Positions 43,340-52,824 of a DNA stretch of 64,000 nt are shown in pieces. The notes under the pieces are model-generated. The model was not told where the DNA came from and ran no database searches. It saw only the letters and a list, made by a program, of their open reading frames with translations. The first letter of the stretch is position 1; each line of letters begins with the position of its first letter. This stretch comes from Sediminivirga luteola (GTDB lineage: Bacteria; Actinomycetota; Actinomycetes; Actinomycetales; Brevibacteriaceae). The translations under genes and the position numbers were made by a program. The stretch lies in contig NZ_BMFY01000002.1 in the NCBI RefSeq assembly GCF_014639315.1, forward strand, positions 248,001-312,000, read 5' to 3'.

Positions 43340-44304
43340 CCCAGCCACCCGGACGGCCCGATCCCGCCGGCATCACCACCATCGGCTGCGTCGGGATCGG
43401 CACCATCGGCGGCGGCTGGGCCGCCTACTTCCTGGCACGCGGTTACGACGTCCGGGCCTGGGATCCCTCCCCCGATGCCGCCGATCGAGTGGCCCGGCTG
43501 ATTGACGCCGCCTGGCCCGCCCTGACCGAGCTCGGCCTGGCCGAGGGCGCGTCCCCGGGCCGGATCAGCGTCTACGCGGACCTGGAGGAAGCCCTCGACG
43601 GCGTCGGATTCGTCCAGGAGAGCGCCCCCGAGGTGCTGCCGATGAAGCAGGAACTCCTGGCGCGGATCGATGCGGCGACCGCACCCGAGACGATCATCGC
43701 GTCCTCCACCTCCGGCTACTCCATGACCGAGATGGCCGTCGCCGCTGCCAGGCCGGAACGGCTCGTGGTCGGGCACCCCTTCAACCCGCCCTACCTGATC
43801 CCCCTGGTGGAGGTCGTCGGCGGTGAACGCACCGCGCCCGAGGCCGTGCAGTGGGCCGCCGACTGGTACGAGCACATCGGCAAGTCGGTCATCACCATGG
43901 ACCAGGAGGTCCCCGGGTTCATCGCCAACCGGCTGCAGGAGGCCCTATGGCGCGAGGCCCTGCACATGATCGAGAACGGCGAGGCCACCGTGGAGCAGAT
44001 CGACCGCTCCATCACCGATGGCCCCGGGCTGCGCTGGCCGGTGCACGGCCCCATGCTCACCTTCCATCTGGCCGGCGGCGAAGGCGGCATGGCCCATATG
44101 CTCGACCACTTCGGCCCCTCGCTGAAATCGCCGTGGACCCGGCTCGAAGCCCCTGAACTGACCAGTCAGCTGCGTGATTCCGTCGTCGCCGGCTGCGACA
44201 GCGAAGCCGGCAGCCGGTCAGTCGCGGATCTGGTGGCCGAGCGCGACAGCGCCATCATCGCCATCCGGAAAGCCATCGAGCAGCTACGCCAGGGGCGCCG
44301 GTGA
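43336..44304 (+). CDS. cdhA: L-carnitine 3-dehydrogenase
   Basis: A 322-residue 3-hydroxyacyl-CoA-dehydrogenase-fold enzyme. GIGTIGGGW at 20-28 is the NAD-binding turn; [11 protein letters not shown] and [16 protein letters not shown] are the conserved active-site segments, and [17 protein letters not shown] the domain junction. The combination with P-Y-L-I-P is typical of L-carnitine dehydrogenases. It oxidises L-carnitine to 3-dehydrocarnitine with NAD. Coupled by 4-nt overlaps to cdhC before and the thioesterase after. Confidence 0.9.
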   Translation: MTQPPGRPDPAGITTIGCVGIGTIGGGWAAYFLARGYDVRAWDPSPDAADRVARLIDAAWPALTELGLAEGASPGRISVYADLEEALDGVGFVQESAPEVLPMKQELLARIDAATAPETIIASSTSGYSMTEMAVAAARPERLVVGHPFNPPYLIPLVEVVGGERTAPEAVQWAADWYEHIGKSVITMDQEVPGFIANRLQEALWREALHMIENGEATVEQIDRSITDGPGLRWPVHGPMLTFHLAGGEGGMAHMLDHFGPSLKSPWTRLEAPELTSQLRDSVVAGCDSEAGSRSVADLVAERDSAIIAIRKAIEQLRQGRR

Positions 44305-44819
44305 ACATCCCCGACGAACCGGCTCCCGGCGCCGAACCTGTTGCGCACACCCTCGCTGGCGCTCCCGCATCCAGCCTGCCGGACTACCGGACCACGGTCA
44401 TCGAGGAGTGGATCGACTACAACGGACACCTCTCCGAGGCCTTCTACGTCCTCGTCTTCGGGTACACCACCGATCAGGTGATGGAGGCCCTCGGACTGGA
44501 CCGCGCCTACCGCGAGCGCACCGGCGCCTCGCTGTACACCGTCGAGGCGCACATCCGCTATCTGCGCGAGGTTCCCCTCGGCGCCGCACTCACGGTCAGC
44601 GCGCACGTCGCCGCCGCCGGTGCCAAGAAGCTGCACCTGGCCTACGAGATGCGCACCGGAGGCGAACTCGTCGCCACCGAGGAGATCCTCGCCCTGCACG
44701 TCGGCGGCGACCCCGCCGCCGCCATCCCCTTCCCGCCGGAGATCGCCGCGCGCATCGACGCCCACGCGCCCGGCACCGGGTGGGAGCCACCGAGCTGGAT
44801 CGGGAGGTCTATCGGCTGA
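44301..44819 (+). CDS. cdhB: Betainyl-CoA thioesterase (hotdog fold)
   Basis: A 172-residue hotdog-fold thioesterase of the 4-hydroxybenzoyl-CoA type: EEWIDYNGHLSEAFYVLVFG carries the helix and the D-Y-N-G-H motif with its catalytic Asp/Asn, then EAHIRYLREVPLGAAL is the central strand. In carnitine operons this enzyme hydrolyses betainyl-CoA to glycine betaine and CoA, ending the pathway. GTG start in a GTGA overlap with the cdhA stop. Function rests on family plus context. Confidence 0.87.
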   Translation: MNIPDEPAPGAEPVAHTLAGAPASSLPDYRTTVIEEWIDYNGHLSEAFYVLVFGYTTDQVMEALGLDRAYRERTGASLYTVEAHIRYLREVPLGAALTVSAHVAAAGAKKLHLAYEMRTGGELVATEEILALHVGGDPAAAIPFPPEIAARIDAHAPGTGWEPPSWIGRSIG

Positions 44820-44857
44820 TCACCGTCCACCGTCCCGCCGAGCACGAAAGCACACCG

Positions 44858-46534
44858 TTGATCCCACACTCAAGCCCCCCACGACCGCATACCCGTCCGG
44901 CATCACCACGGCACGCAGGTGCACCGCGCGGTGCGCTGCCGCGCGGAGCCGTGCCGCTCGCCGGTGGTCCCGGCAGGCGGGTCAGCCGCCGGCACCTGCT
45001 CGGCACGGGACTCGCCCTGGGCGCCACCGGCCTGCTGGCCGCCTGCGGCAGCACGCAGCCGGGGGTCTCCATCCAGCCCAGCGGTAATCCGCAACCGGGC
45101 GGGACGCTGCGGGTGGGCCTGACCGGCGGCGGCGCCGCGGACACCGTGGATGCGCATACACCCGTGGGAACCACCGACATCGCCCGGGTCATCAACCTGT
45201 ACGAGACCCTGCTCTACTGGGACGACGACTACACCATCCAGCCGCGCCTGGCCACGAGCGTGACGCCCTCCGAGGACGCGATGACGTGGACGGCGCAGTT
45301 GCGCCCCGGCGTGCGGTTCCATGACGGGCGGCCCATGACGGCCGAGGATGTAGTGGCCTCCTTCGAGCGGATCACCAACCCGGACGATCCCAAGGCCGGC
45401 GCTTCCAGCCTCTCGATGCTGGACGAGACGGTCGCGGTGGATGAGCTGACCGTCCAGTTCCGGCTCTCCACCCCCTCGGCGATCTTCGACGACGCCCTGG
45501 CCCAGTACATGAACACCATCGTGCCGGCCGACTACGACCCGGAGAACCCGATCGGCACGGGCCCGTTCAAGGTGGACTCCTTCACCCCGGGTCAGCAGAG
45601 CGTGTTCACCCGCAACGAGCATTACTGGCAGGATGGTGAGCCCTATCTGGACGAGCTCGTCATCCTCAATTTCGATGACGAGGACGCCCTGGTCAACGCG
45701 CTGCTCTCCACGCAGGTGGACGCCATCGGGCAGATCCCGCTGGCGCTCATCGAGGTGCTGCAGACCGATCCGCGGATCAGCATCCTCAACTCCGAGACCG
45801 GCGCCTGGCTGCCGTTCACCATGCGCGTGGACCGACCGCCCTATGACGACAATCGCGTCCGCGAGGCGTTCCGGCTGGTGATCGACCGCGAGCAGATGGT
45901 CGAGCAGGTCTACAGCGGCCACGGCGTCGTGGGCAACGACCTGTACGCGCCCTTCGATCCCGGTTATCCGGACCATCTGCCGCAGCGCAGCCAGGACATC
46001 GAGCGGGCCCGTCAGTTACTGGCCGAGGCGGGCTACCCGGACGGGCTGGAGGTGGAGCTGGTCACGGCGCCCATCCAGTCCGGGGCGGTCGAGGCCGCCC
46101 AGGTCTTCGCCCAGCAGGCGGCCGCCGCGGGCATCACGGTGAACATCCGCCGGGTGGACGCGACGACGTTCTTCGGGGAGGACTACCTGCACTGGGACTT
46201 CGCCCAGGACTTCTGGTACACCAGGAACTTCATCTCCCAGGCCGCCCAGGGTTCCCTTCCCGAGGCGCCGTTCAACGAGACCCGGTGGGACCACCCGGAG
46301 TTCAACGATCTGGTCGCGCGGGCCCGGGAAGCCCTCGACGAGGATGAGCGGGATGCGCTCATCGCCCAGGCCATGGAGATCGAGTACCACGAGGGCGGCT
46401 ACATCGTCTGGGGCTTCTCCAATCAGGCCGACGCCTATCAGAACTACGTCGCCGGGTTGGTCCCCAACCGCACCGGCCTCTCGCTTTCCGGCTACGAGTT
46501 CCGGCGCGTGTGGCTGGGAGAGGAGGCACGATGA
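44858..46534 (+). CDS. Family 5 solute-binding lipoprotein (DppA/OppA type)
   Basis: Up to 558 residues. SRRHLLGTGLALGATGLLAAC joins a twin-arginine-like SRRHLL motif to a lipobox ending in the lipidated Cys. The mature protein has the family 5 features PGGTLRVGL, LYETLLYWD, RPGVRFHDGRPMTAEDVV and DPENPIGTGPFKV. Such proteins bind peptides, nickel, opines or other solutes. No ATG exists before the signal; TTG 44858 or GTG 44951 are the candidate starts. It follows cdhB by 38 nt in the same operon, which suggests a carnitine-related solute rather than peptides. Confidence 0.85.
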   Translation: MIPHSSPPRPHTRPASPRHAGAPRGALPRGAVPLAGGPGRRVSRRHLLGTGLALGATGLLAACGSTQPGVSIQPSGNPQPGGTLRVGLTGGGAADTVDAHTPVGTTDIARVINLYETLLYWDDDYTIQPRLATSVTPSEDAMTWTAQLRPGVRFHDGRPMTAEDVVASFERITNPDDPKAGASSLSMLDETVAVDELTVQFRLSTPSAIFDDALAQYMNTIVPADYDPENPIGTGPFKVDSFTPGQQSVFTRNEHYWQDGEPYLDELVILNFDDEDALVNALLSTQVDAIGQIPLALIEVLQTDPRISILNSETGAWLPFTMRVDRPPYDDNRVREAFRLVIDREQMVEQVYSGHGVVGNDLYAPFDPGYPDHLPQRSQDIERARQLLAEAGYPDGLEVELVTAPIQSGAVEAAQVFAQQAAAAGITVNIRRVDATTFFGEDYLHWDFAQDFWYTRNFISQAAQGSLPEAPFNETRWDHPEFNDLVARAREALDEDERDALIAQAMEIEYHEGGYIVWGFSNQADAYQNYVAGLVPNRTGLSLSGYEFRRVWLGEEAR

Positions 46535-47484
46535 TCGCCCGCATGATCGTCAAACGACTGCTGATCAGCGTCGTCATCCTGCTGCTGGTCTCCCTGCTGG
46601 TGTTCTTCGCCACCCTGCTGCTGCCGGGCGACCCGGCCCGCGCGATCCTCGGACAGCAGGCCACCCCCGAACGGCTGGCGGCGCTGCGCGAGCAGATGGG
46701 CCTGAACGACCCGGTGTGGCTGCGGTACCTCAGCTGGCTGGGCGGCCTGTTCATCGGCGACTTCGGCACCTCCGCCGCCACCGGCGGACCGGTGAGCGAA
46801 CTGCTGGGCGACCGGATCGGCGCCTCCCTGGTGCTGATGGTCCTGGCCGCCGTCATCGCGGTGCCCGCCGGCATCCTGGTCGGCACCTACAGCGCGCTGC
46901 GCCGCGGCCGCGGCGGGGACCACACCGCCTCCGGCGTGACCCTCGTCCTGGCCGCGCTGCCGGAGTTCGTCATCGGCATCGTCCTGATCACGCTGTTCTC
47001 CACCACCGTCTTCACCCTGCTGCCCTCGGTGACGATGGCCCCGCCCGGCGAGCAGGTGTGGAACTACCCCAGCCAGCTCGTGCTGCCGGTGGTCACCCTC
47101 GCCCTGGTGGTGGCGCCGTACATCGTGCGGATGATGCGGGCCACCATGATCGAGGTCCTCGACAGCGGATACGTGGAGATGGCCCGGCTCAAGGGCGTGC
47201 CCGAGCGCCAGGTCATCCTCCGCCACGCACTGCCCCACGCACTGGCGCCGGTGGCCCAGGTGATCGCCATCCAGCTGGCCTGGCTGGCCGGCGGCATCGT
47301 GGTGATCGAGTTCCTCTTCCGCTATCCCGGGATGGGGCAGGCGCTCGTCGACGCGGTCGCCAACCGGGACGTGCAGGTGGTGCAGGCGATCTCCATGCTG
47401 ATCGCCGCACTGTACGTCGTGGTGAACCTGCTGGCGGACATCGTCGGCATCCTGACGAATCCCAAGCTCCGGACGGAGGCCTGA
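46531..47484 (+). CDS. Dpp-type ABC transporter permease 1 (DppB-like)
   Basis: A 317-residue permease with six helices. LLPGDPARAILGQQATPE after the first helix is the DppB/OppB N-terminal motif, and MARLKGVPERQVILRHALPHALAPV holds the EAA loop contacting the ATPase. The ATG at 46531 overlaps the binding-protein stop (ATGA). Together with the next gene it forms the heterodimeric membrane channel. Confidence 0.93.
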   Translation: MIARMIVKRLLISVVILLLVSLLVFFATLLLPGDPARAILGQQATPERLAALREQMGLNDPVWLRYLSWLGGLFIGDFGTSAATGGPVSELLGDRIGASLVLMVLAAVIAVPAGILVGTYSALRRGRGGDHTASGVTLVLAALPEFVIGIVLITLFSTTVFTLLPSVTMAPPGEQVWNYPSQLVLPVVTLALVVAPYIVRMMRATMIEVLDSGYVEMARLKGVPERQVILRHALPHALAPVAQVIAIQLAWLAGGIVVIEFLFRYPGMGQALVDAVANRDVQVVQAISMLIAALYVVVNLLADIVGILTNPKLRTEA

Positions 47485-47487
47485 GGC

Positions 47488-48441
47488 GTGAGCACGAACC
47501 CCGCACCCACCGGACCGCACACCGCCGGATCACCTGGACCAGCCGGACCAGCCTCGTCCGCAGCCGCAACCCCGGCGCTGACCGAAGGCCAGGCCTCCCG
47601 GCCGCCGGGCATGCTCCGGCGCGTCATCGCCCAGCCGCAGGCACGCATCGGCGCCGTCCTGGCCGGCATCGTCGTGCTGCTCGCCCTGGCCGGGCCGCTC
47701 CTGCTGCCCTGGGCCACCGGCTATTCCAGCACCGACTTCGCCGGGCGGCCGTTCCAGCCGGACGGTGTCCTGGGCACCGACAACCTGGGCCGGGACGTGC
47801 TCAGCCGGTTCCTGGACGGCGGCACCCGGCTGCTGCTCTACGCCGCGCTGGCCACCCTGCTCGGGCTCGTCCTGGGCACCGTGCTGGGCATGCTCGCGGC
47901 GTATCGCGGCGGACGCATCGACAGCGTGATCATGCGCGGCAACGATGTGCTGCTGGCCATCCCGCAGCTGGTCTTCGCGCTGCTGGCGATCACCGTCCTC
48001 GGCCCCCAGGGCTGGGTGCTGGTGACCGTCATCGGCGTCACCCACGCACCCAGGATCGCCCGGGTGGCCCGCGCGGCCACCGCCTCGGTGATCAACGAGG
48101 ACTACATCAAGGCCGCGCAGATGTACGCCGTGCCGCAGTGGAAGATCCTGTTCAGCGAGGTGCTGCCGAACATCACCGGCCCGCTGATGGTGGAGCTCGG
48201 CCTGCGGATGACCTATTCGATCGGCGCGGTGGCCTCCCTGTCCTTCCTGGGCCTGGGCATGCAGCCGCCGACGGCCGACTGGGGCCTGATGATCAACGAG
48301 AACCGGATCGCGCTGGTGCTCCAGCCCTGGGGCGTCATCCTGCCGGTGATCGCGATCGCGCTGCTGACGGTGGGCATCAACCTGATCGCCGACTCGCTGG
48401 CCCGCGCCTCGGCCACCCTGAACGTGGAGGACAAGGAATGA
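47488..48441 (+). CDS. Dpp-type ABC transporter permease 2 (DppC-like)
   Basis: A 317-residue permease, N-terminal Ala/Pro-rich extension of about 40 residues, then six helices. LGTDNLGRDVLSRFLDGG is the OppC/DppC N-terminal signature and KAAQMYAVPQWKILFSEVLPNITGPL the EAA loop. GTG start 3 nt after the DppB-like stop; its stop overlaps the ATPase start (ATGA). Confidence 0.93.
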   Translation: MSTNPAPTGPHTAGSPGPAGPASSAAATPALTEGQASRPPGMLRRVIAQPQARIGAVLAGIVVLLALAGPLLLPWATGYSSTDFAGRPFQPDGVLGTDNLGRDVLSRFLDGGTRLLLYAALATLLGLVLGTVLGMLAAYRGGRIDSVIMRGNDVLLAIPQLVFALLAITVLGPQGWVLVTVIGVTHAPRIARVARAATASVINEDYIKAAQMYAVPQWKILFSEVLPNITGPLMVELGLRMTYSIGAVASLSFLGLGMQPPTADWGLMINENRIALVLQPWGVILPVIAIALLTVGINLIADSLARASATLNVEDKE

Positions 48442-50384
48442 GCACCACGACCGACACGCCCCGCAGCGATGGCAGCGCGCCTGCCGGCACGGCCCTTGAA
48501 GTCCGCGACCTGCGGGTGGCCCGGACCGCCGACGGCGCCGAGGTGCTGCACGGAGTCTCCTTCGCGGTGGCACCGGGCACCATTCTCGCGCTGGTGGGCG
48601 AATCCGGTTCCGGGAAGACCACCGCGGGCCTGGCCGGGCTGGGTCATTTCCGCCGGGGCCTGAGGCACACCGGCGGCACCGTCCTGGTGAGCGAGGACGG
48701 CCATGCCGTGGACATCCTGGAGCTCACCGAGCCCGAGCGGCGCCGGCTGCGGGGCGGCTCCATCTCCTACGTGCCGCAGGACCCGGCGCTCTCGCTGAAC
48801 CCGGCCATGCGCATCGGCGCCCAGATCCTCGAGGTGCTGCACGTGCACGGCTACGGCGGCTCCGAGCAGGAGCGCCGGGATCGGGTGGCGCAGGTGATGC
48901 AGGACGTCGGCATGCCGCACGACGAGGCAGCGCTGCGGAAGTTCCCGCATCAGCTCTCCGGTGGTCAGCAGCAGCGGATCGGCATCGCCATGGCCTTTGC
49001 CTGCCGCCCGGCCGTCATGGTGCTGGACGAGCCCACCACGGGCCTGGACGTGAGCACGCAGGCGCTCGTCCTGGAGACGGTGAGCGAGCTGGCCGCACGG
49101 CACGATGTGGCAGGTGTCTACATCACGCACGATCTGGCGGTCGTGGCGCAGGTGGCGCAGCAGGTGGCGGTGATGAAGTCCGGGGAGCTGGTGGAGCAGG
49201 GCGACTGCGCGCAGGTGCTCTACCGGCCCCGGCACCCCTACACCCGCAAGCTCCTGAGCGCCGTGCCGGATCTGGAGGGCAGGCGGTCCATCGGCGATGT
49301 GGACGCCATCACGGGCGATCTCCCGGCTGTGGACGCGCCCCTTGATGCCGGTGGGGAGACCGGGACCGCCGATGCCCCGCCGCAGCCGGATGGCGCAGCC
49401 GAGGCTCCGCGGCCCGTCTCGCCGAGCGCGGACGCAGCTGCCGGTGGCGACCTCCGGGGCGAGTCCCGGACCGTCCCCGGCGAGGTCCCGGCTACCGGCC
49501 AGGCGCACGCCGGCACGGTGAGCACTGGAAACGGCGCGATCCCTGCGGGAGCCGGATCCGCAGACGGCCCGGCAGGCCCGGGCGTGACGGAAGGCCCGGA
49601 CGGGACCGCCGGCGGCGGGAACGCATCGGCGCCGGAGGCCGTCCTGGACGCCCGCGATCTGCGCCTGGCCTACGGCGCGCACCAGGTGCTCGACGGGATC
49701 AGCCTCTCGCTGCGGCCGGGTGAGTCGATGATGCTGCTGGGCGAATCCGGGTCCGGCAAGACCACGCTGGCACGATGCCTGTCCGGCCTGATCGGCAGCT
49801 ACGAGGGCGAGGTACGGCTGGACGGGCGCGTCCTCGCGCCGGCCACCCGGCAGCGCAGCGTGGAGGAGCGCCGCCGGATCCAGTACGTCTTCCAGAGCCC
49901 GTTCTCCTCGCTGAACCCGCGCCGGACGGTGGCCGAGTCCATCGAGGTGCCGCTGCGGATGAACTACTCCTCCACTCCGGCCCAGCGCCGCCAGTGGGTG
50001 CTCGACGCACTGGACCAGGTGAAGCTGGGACGCGAGTTCGCGGACCGGCGGCCCGGTGAGCTCTCCGGCGGCGAGCGGCAGCGGGTGGCGATCGCCAGGG
50101 CGCTGGTGAATGCTCCCTCAGTGCTGATCTGCGACGAGGTGACCTCCGCTCTGGACGTCTCGGTGCAGGCATCCATCGTGGACCTGCTGCGCACGCTGCA
50201 GATTGAGACCGGCATGGCGATGCTCTTCGTCACGCACAACATCGCCCTGGCGCGGCACATCTCGCAGCGCCTGGCGGTGCTGCAGCGCGGGAAGATCGTG
50301 GATATGGACGACACCGCCGTGGTGCTGGAGCAGCCGAAGCACGGGTACACCCGAGAACTGATCGCCAATGTGCCCAGCCTCTGA
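48438..50384 (+). CDS. Fused DppD-DppF-type ABC ATPase
   Basis: A 648-residue protein with two complete ABC domains. The first has Walker A GESGSGKTT at 54-62, signature LSGGQQQRIGIAMA at about 173 and Walker B VMVLDEPTTGLD. A 100-residue Ala/Gly/Pro/Asp-rich linker (about 295-400) leads to the second domain with Walker A GESGSGKTTLARCLSGL near 435, LSGGERQRVAIARALV and Walker B VLICDEVTSALD. DppD and DppF are usually separate genes; fused forms occur but the linker here is long and low-complexity. It drives the permease pair; both sites look competent. Confidence 0.92.
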   Translation: MSTTTDTPRSDGSAPAGTALEVRDLRVARTADGAEVLHGVSFAVAPGTILALVGESGSGKTTAGLAGLGHFRRGLRHTGGTVLVSEDGHAVDILELTEPERRRLRGGSISYVPQDPALSLNPAMRIGAQILEVLHVHGYGGSEQERRDRVAQVMQDVGMPHDEAALRKFPHQLSGGQQQRIGIAMAFACRPAVMVLDEPTTGLDVSTQALVLETVSELAARHDVAGVYITHDLAVVAQVAQQVAVMKSGELVEQGDCAQVLYRPRHPYTRKLLSAVPDLEGRRSIGDVDAITGDLPAVDAPLDAGGETGTADAPPQPDGAAEAPRPVSPSADAAAGGDLRGESRTVPGEVPATGQAHAGTVSTGNGAIPAGAGSADGPAGPGVTEGPDGTAGGGNASAPEAVLDARDLRLAYGAHQVLDGISLSLRPGESMMLLGESGSGKTTLARCLSGLIGSYEGEVRLDGRVLAPATRQRSVEERRRIQYVFQSPFSSLNPRRTVAESIEVPLRMNYSSTPAQRRQWVLDALDQVKLGREFADRRPGELSGGERQRVAIARALVNAPSVLICDEVTSALDVSVQASIVDLLRTLQIETGMAMLFVTHNIALARHISQRLAVLQRGKIVDMDDTAVVLEQPKHGYTRELIANVPSL

Positions 50385-51921
50385 GCTGGGCGCGTCCCCG
50401 AGGACGAACGGCGCCGGAGCACACGGCCCTGGGGAGGAGACGCCCGGCCCGGCGGAGGTACCCGGTCCGGCCGCACCCGGCCCCGCGGGACCCAATCGTG
50501 CGGGGGCTCTGCGCACGATCGGGCACGGTCGTTCGAAGGCCCCTCACACACCCGGGAACAACCGCTCCTGGGTCGGCGACGCGGCTGTGCAGGACCCGGC
50601 GAGCGGCTTGCTGGCGTTCAACGACGCGGGGCTTCCCGGCCCGGCGTTCGAGGCGCTGACCGGGACGTTCCGCACGCATCTTCAGCGGGCTCGCGGCGGC
50701 ATGGCGTTCACGGTGTATCGTGCCGGGGCACCGGTGGCCAGGTTCTACGGCGGCAGCCGGACGGAGCGGCCTTCTCCTGATGATCCCGTGCGGGATCCGT
50801 GGACGCCGGACACCATGACCGTGTTGTTCTCCGGGACCAAGGGGCTGGTGGCGACGCTTGCGGCGGTCCTGGCTGGCCGCGGGGAACTGGACGTGCGGGT
50901 ACCGGTCGCACGGTACTGGCCGGAGTTCGCCGCGAACGGCAAGGAGGACGTGCGGGTCTGGCATCTGCTCTCGCACACCGTGGGGCTCCCCTATGTGGAC
51001 CCGGAGCCGGCAGGTGAGTGGGCCGTGCTGGACAACGCGGCCAATGCGCGTGCGCTGGCGGCCCAGCGACCGCTGTGGGAGCCGGGGACGAGGGTGGCGT
51101 ATCACGCGATCACCTACGGGTACCTGATGACGGAACTGCTCCGGCGCATCACCGGCAAGGACGTGGGGGCGCTCCTGGCCGAGGAGCTGGCGCAGCCGCT
51201 CGGCCTGGACGTGCATCTCGGGCTGCCGGAGTCGCTGGACTCCCGCGTGGCCCCGGTGTTCCGTGGCCCGGACTACGCGATCAGCACGTTCCTGGAGGAC
51301 CCGGAACGACGGCGGATCGTCGAGCGCATGTACCGGGGCACCCTGCTGGGCGGGGACCTGTTCAACACCCCGCAGCTGCGGCGCGGCCAGCTGGCTGCCG
51401 GGGGTGCCGTCGGGACCGCCGATGCGATGGCGCGCCTGTACTCCCGTCTGGCGGTGGCTGTGTCTCCGGTTGCGCGTGGACGGGACCGGACAGGCTGCGC
51501 GGACAGCGTGAACAGTGATGCTCACGCCACCGACACGGACAGCAGCGGTTCCTCTAACGCCAGCTCCGCCGGGTCCGGCGACGACGCTCACGCCGCCCGG
51601 ACGCCCGGCAACGGTCCCGATGGCACCGGCACCCTCGTGCACCCGGACGCCCTGGCGCAGGCGACCCGGGAGTGGGCGGAGGGCGTCGATGCGATCAACG
51701 ACAGGCCGCTGCGGTTCGGTCTGGGCTTCGAACTGGACGATTCCATCGGCACCTACGGCCCGGTGCGCCCGGCTTTCGGCCACAGCGGTGCCGGCGGCGG
51801 CCTGCACGGCGCCTGGCCCGAGCACGGCATCGGGTTCTCGTTCCTGAGCAATGAGATGCTCGCCGAGAACAAGGACTCCCGCGCCAAGGACCTCCTGACG
51901 GCCCTGGCCCGGGTGCTGTGA
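50368..51921 (+). CDS. SxxK serine hydrolase (class C beta-lactamase/EstB-like)
   Basis: Up to 517 residues. LFSGTKGL places nucleophile Ser155 and Lys158 in the S-x-x-K motif; HLLSHTVGLPY is the conserved helix after it, AYHAITYGYLMTELL is the Y-x-N-like region, and AFGHSGAGGGLHG near the end replaces the KTG box with HSG, typical of esterases and peptidases rather than drug-resistance beta-lactamases. A Ser/Asp/Gly-rich insert lies at about 370-410. No signal peptide is evident, so it is probably cytoplasmic. ATG 50368 overlaps the ATPase gene by 17 nt; a later start is possible. It closes the carnitine operon and may hydrolyse esters such as acylcarnitines (inference). Confidence 0.8.
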   Translation: MCPASELGASPRTNGAGAHGPGEETPGPAEVPGPAAPGPAGPNRAGALRTIGHGRSKAPHTPGNNRSWVGDAAVQDPASGLLAFNDAGLPGPAFEALTGTFRTHLQRARGGMAFTVYRAGAPVARFYGGSRTERPSPDDPVRDPWTPDTMTVLFSGTKGLVATLAAVLAGRGELDVRVPVARYWPEFAANGKEDVRVWHLLSHTVGLPYVDPEPAGEWAVLDNAANARALAAQRPLWEPGTRVAYHAITYGYLMTELLRRITGKDVGALLAEELAQPLGLDVHLGLPESLDSRVAPVFRGPDYAISTFLEDPERRRIVERMYRGTLLGGDLFNTPQLRRGQLAAGGAVGTADAMARLYSRLAVAVSPVARGRDRTGCADSVNSDAHATDTDSSGSSNASSAGSGDDAHAARTPGNGPDGTGTLVHPDALAQATREWAEGVDAINDRPLRFGLGFELDDSIGTYGPVRPAFGHSGAGGGLHGAWPEHGIGFSFLSNEMLAENKDSRAKDLLTALARVL

Positions 51922-52022
51922 GGAGGGTACGTCATATCCCTCCACAGCGACGATTGAACTGCGCGCCGTTATTCGTCTCCATTTCGAACAGCGCAACGGG
52001 ACACGCGGACACGCTACGCCAG

Positions 52023-52824
52023 CTATCTCTCCTTGACGCCCTCGCTCAAGATGGCTAGAGCAAGTTGCGCGTCCCTCCGAGTGAGCTCCGATAACGCGCT
52101 CCACATCGGAAGTTCCGGCGGGAGTGCACGAGCGAGAACCGCGAGCCTTGCCCGATCTGAGCCAGTGAATTCCTCTCGCTCCGCGTAAGGATCGTCGATG
52201 CAAGCCAGAAGCACCATCGCATCGAGCAGGTGGCGATCCCGGTCACGCGCGTCGGATCGATAGGCGGCCGCCTTGAGGATCAAAGCGCCGAAGGGCCGCG
52301 GCACCGAGAGGGAATACGGATCCCCCTCTATTTATTTCAATGACCGCGTTGACGGTGCGCCGGAGAGCCTGTGTTCCGCCTTCAATGCGAATCATGTCTC
52401 TACCGCGCAGCCGTTCGATCACCCGAGGCGCTGCATGGTCGGCGACCAAGGCGTCAACGACGTCCCGCTGCGCGCCGACCACGACATCGATGTGGTTCCC
52501 ACCGCGGGTGAACCGGTGTGCTGTGTTACTCCGAGGGTCAACCGCAGTTTGTAGGCGGTAGCCTAGCTGTTCCAGAGTGTGTGCAACTCGCTCCGGAAGT
52601 CCGCGTTGGACCTCGATGTGCAGCACCATATCGATGTCGTCGGTGGCGCGCACCGCCTCAATCCCGTGATGAGCGGCATGAAGCTGAGTCATCAAACCTC
52701 CGACGAGGGTCCAGCCAGCCGCGGGAAGGGCAGCGACAAGTTCTCCCACCTGTGGCCAGGGCTGCGCCCATCCTCCAGGAGGGGTGTCAACGTTGATCGT
52801 TGGCCGTCGCGGTCGCCTGGTCAT
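52023..52824 (-). pseudogene. AbiEii-like nucleotidyltransferase toxin, frameshifted
   Basis: The frame from ATG 52824 to 52243 gives 193 residues with a nucleotidyltransferase fold: LVGGLMTQLHAAHHG, metal-binding DDID at 62-65 and Asp113 in HIDVVVG. It then runs into unrelated sequence after GGSVFP. One base over, the frame 52304-52023 continues PRPFGALILKAAAYRSDARDRDRHLLDA, the natural C-terminal part with the conserved K-x-x-A helix. The junction CTCGGTG looks like an extra G. The intact protein would be about 265 residues. The ATG overlaps the antitoxin stop. Either a real inactivating mutation or an assembly error. Confidence 0.72.

Noticed and set aside
50368-51921. Beta-lactamase resistance gene
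   Set aside because: It has SxxK but an HSG-type motif in place of KTG, no signal peptide, and belongs to the carnitine operon; an esterase or peptidase-like role is more likely.
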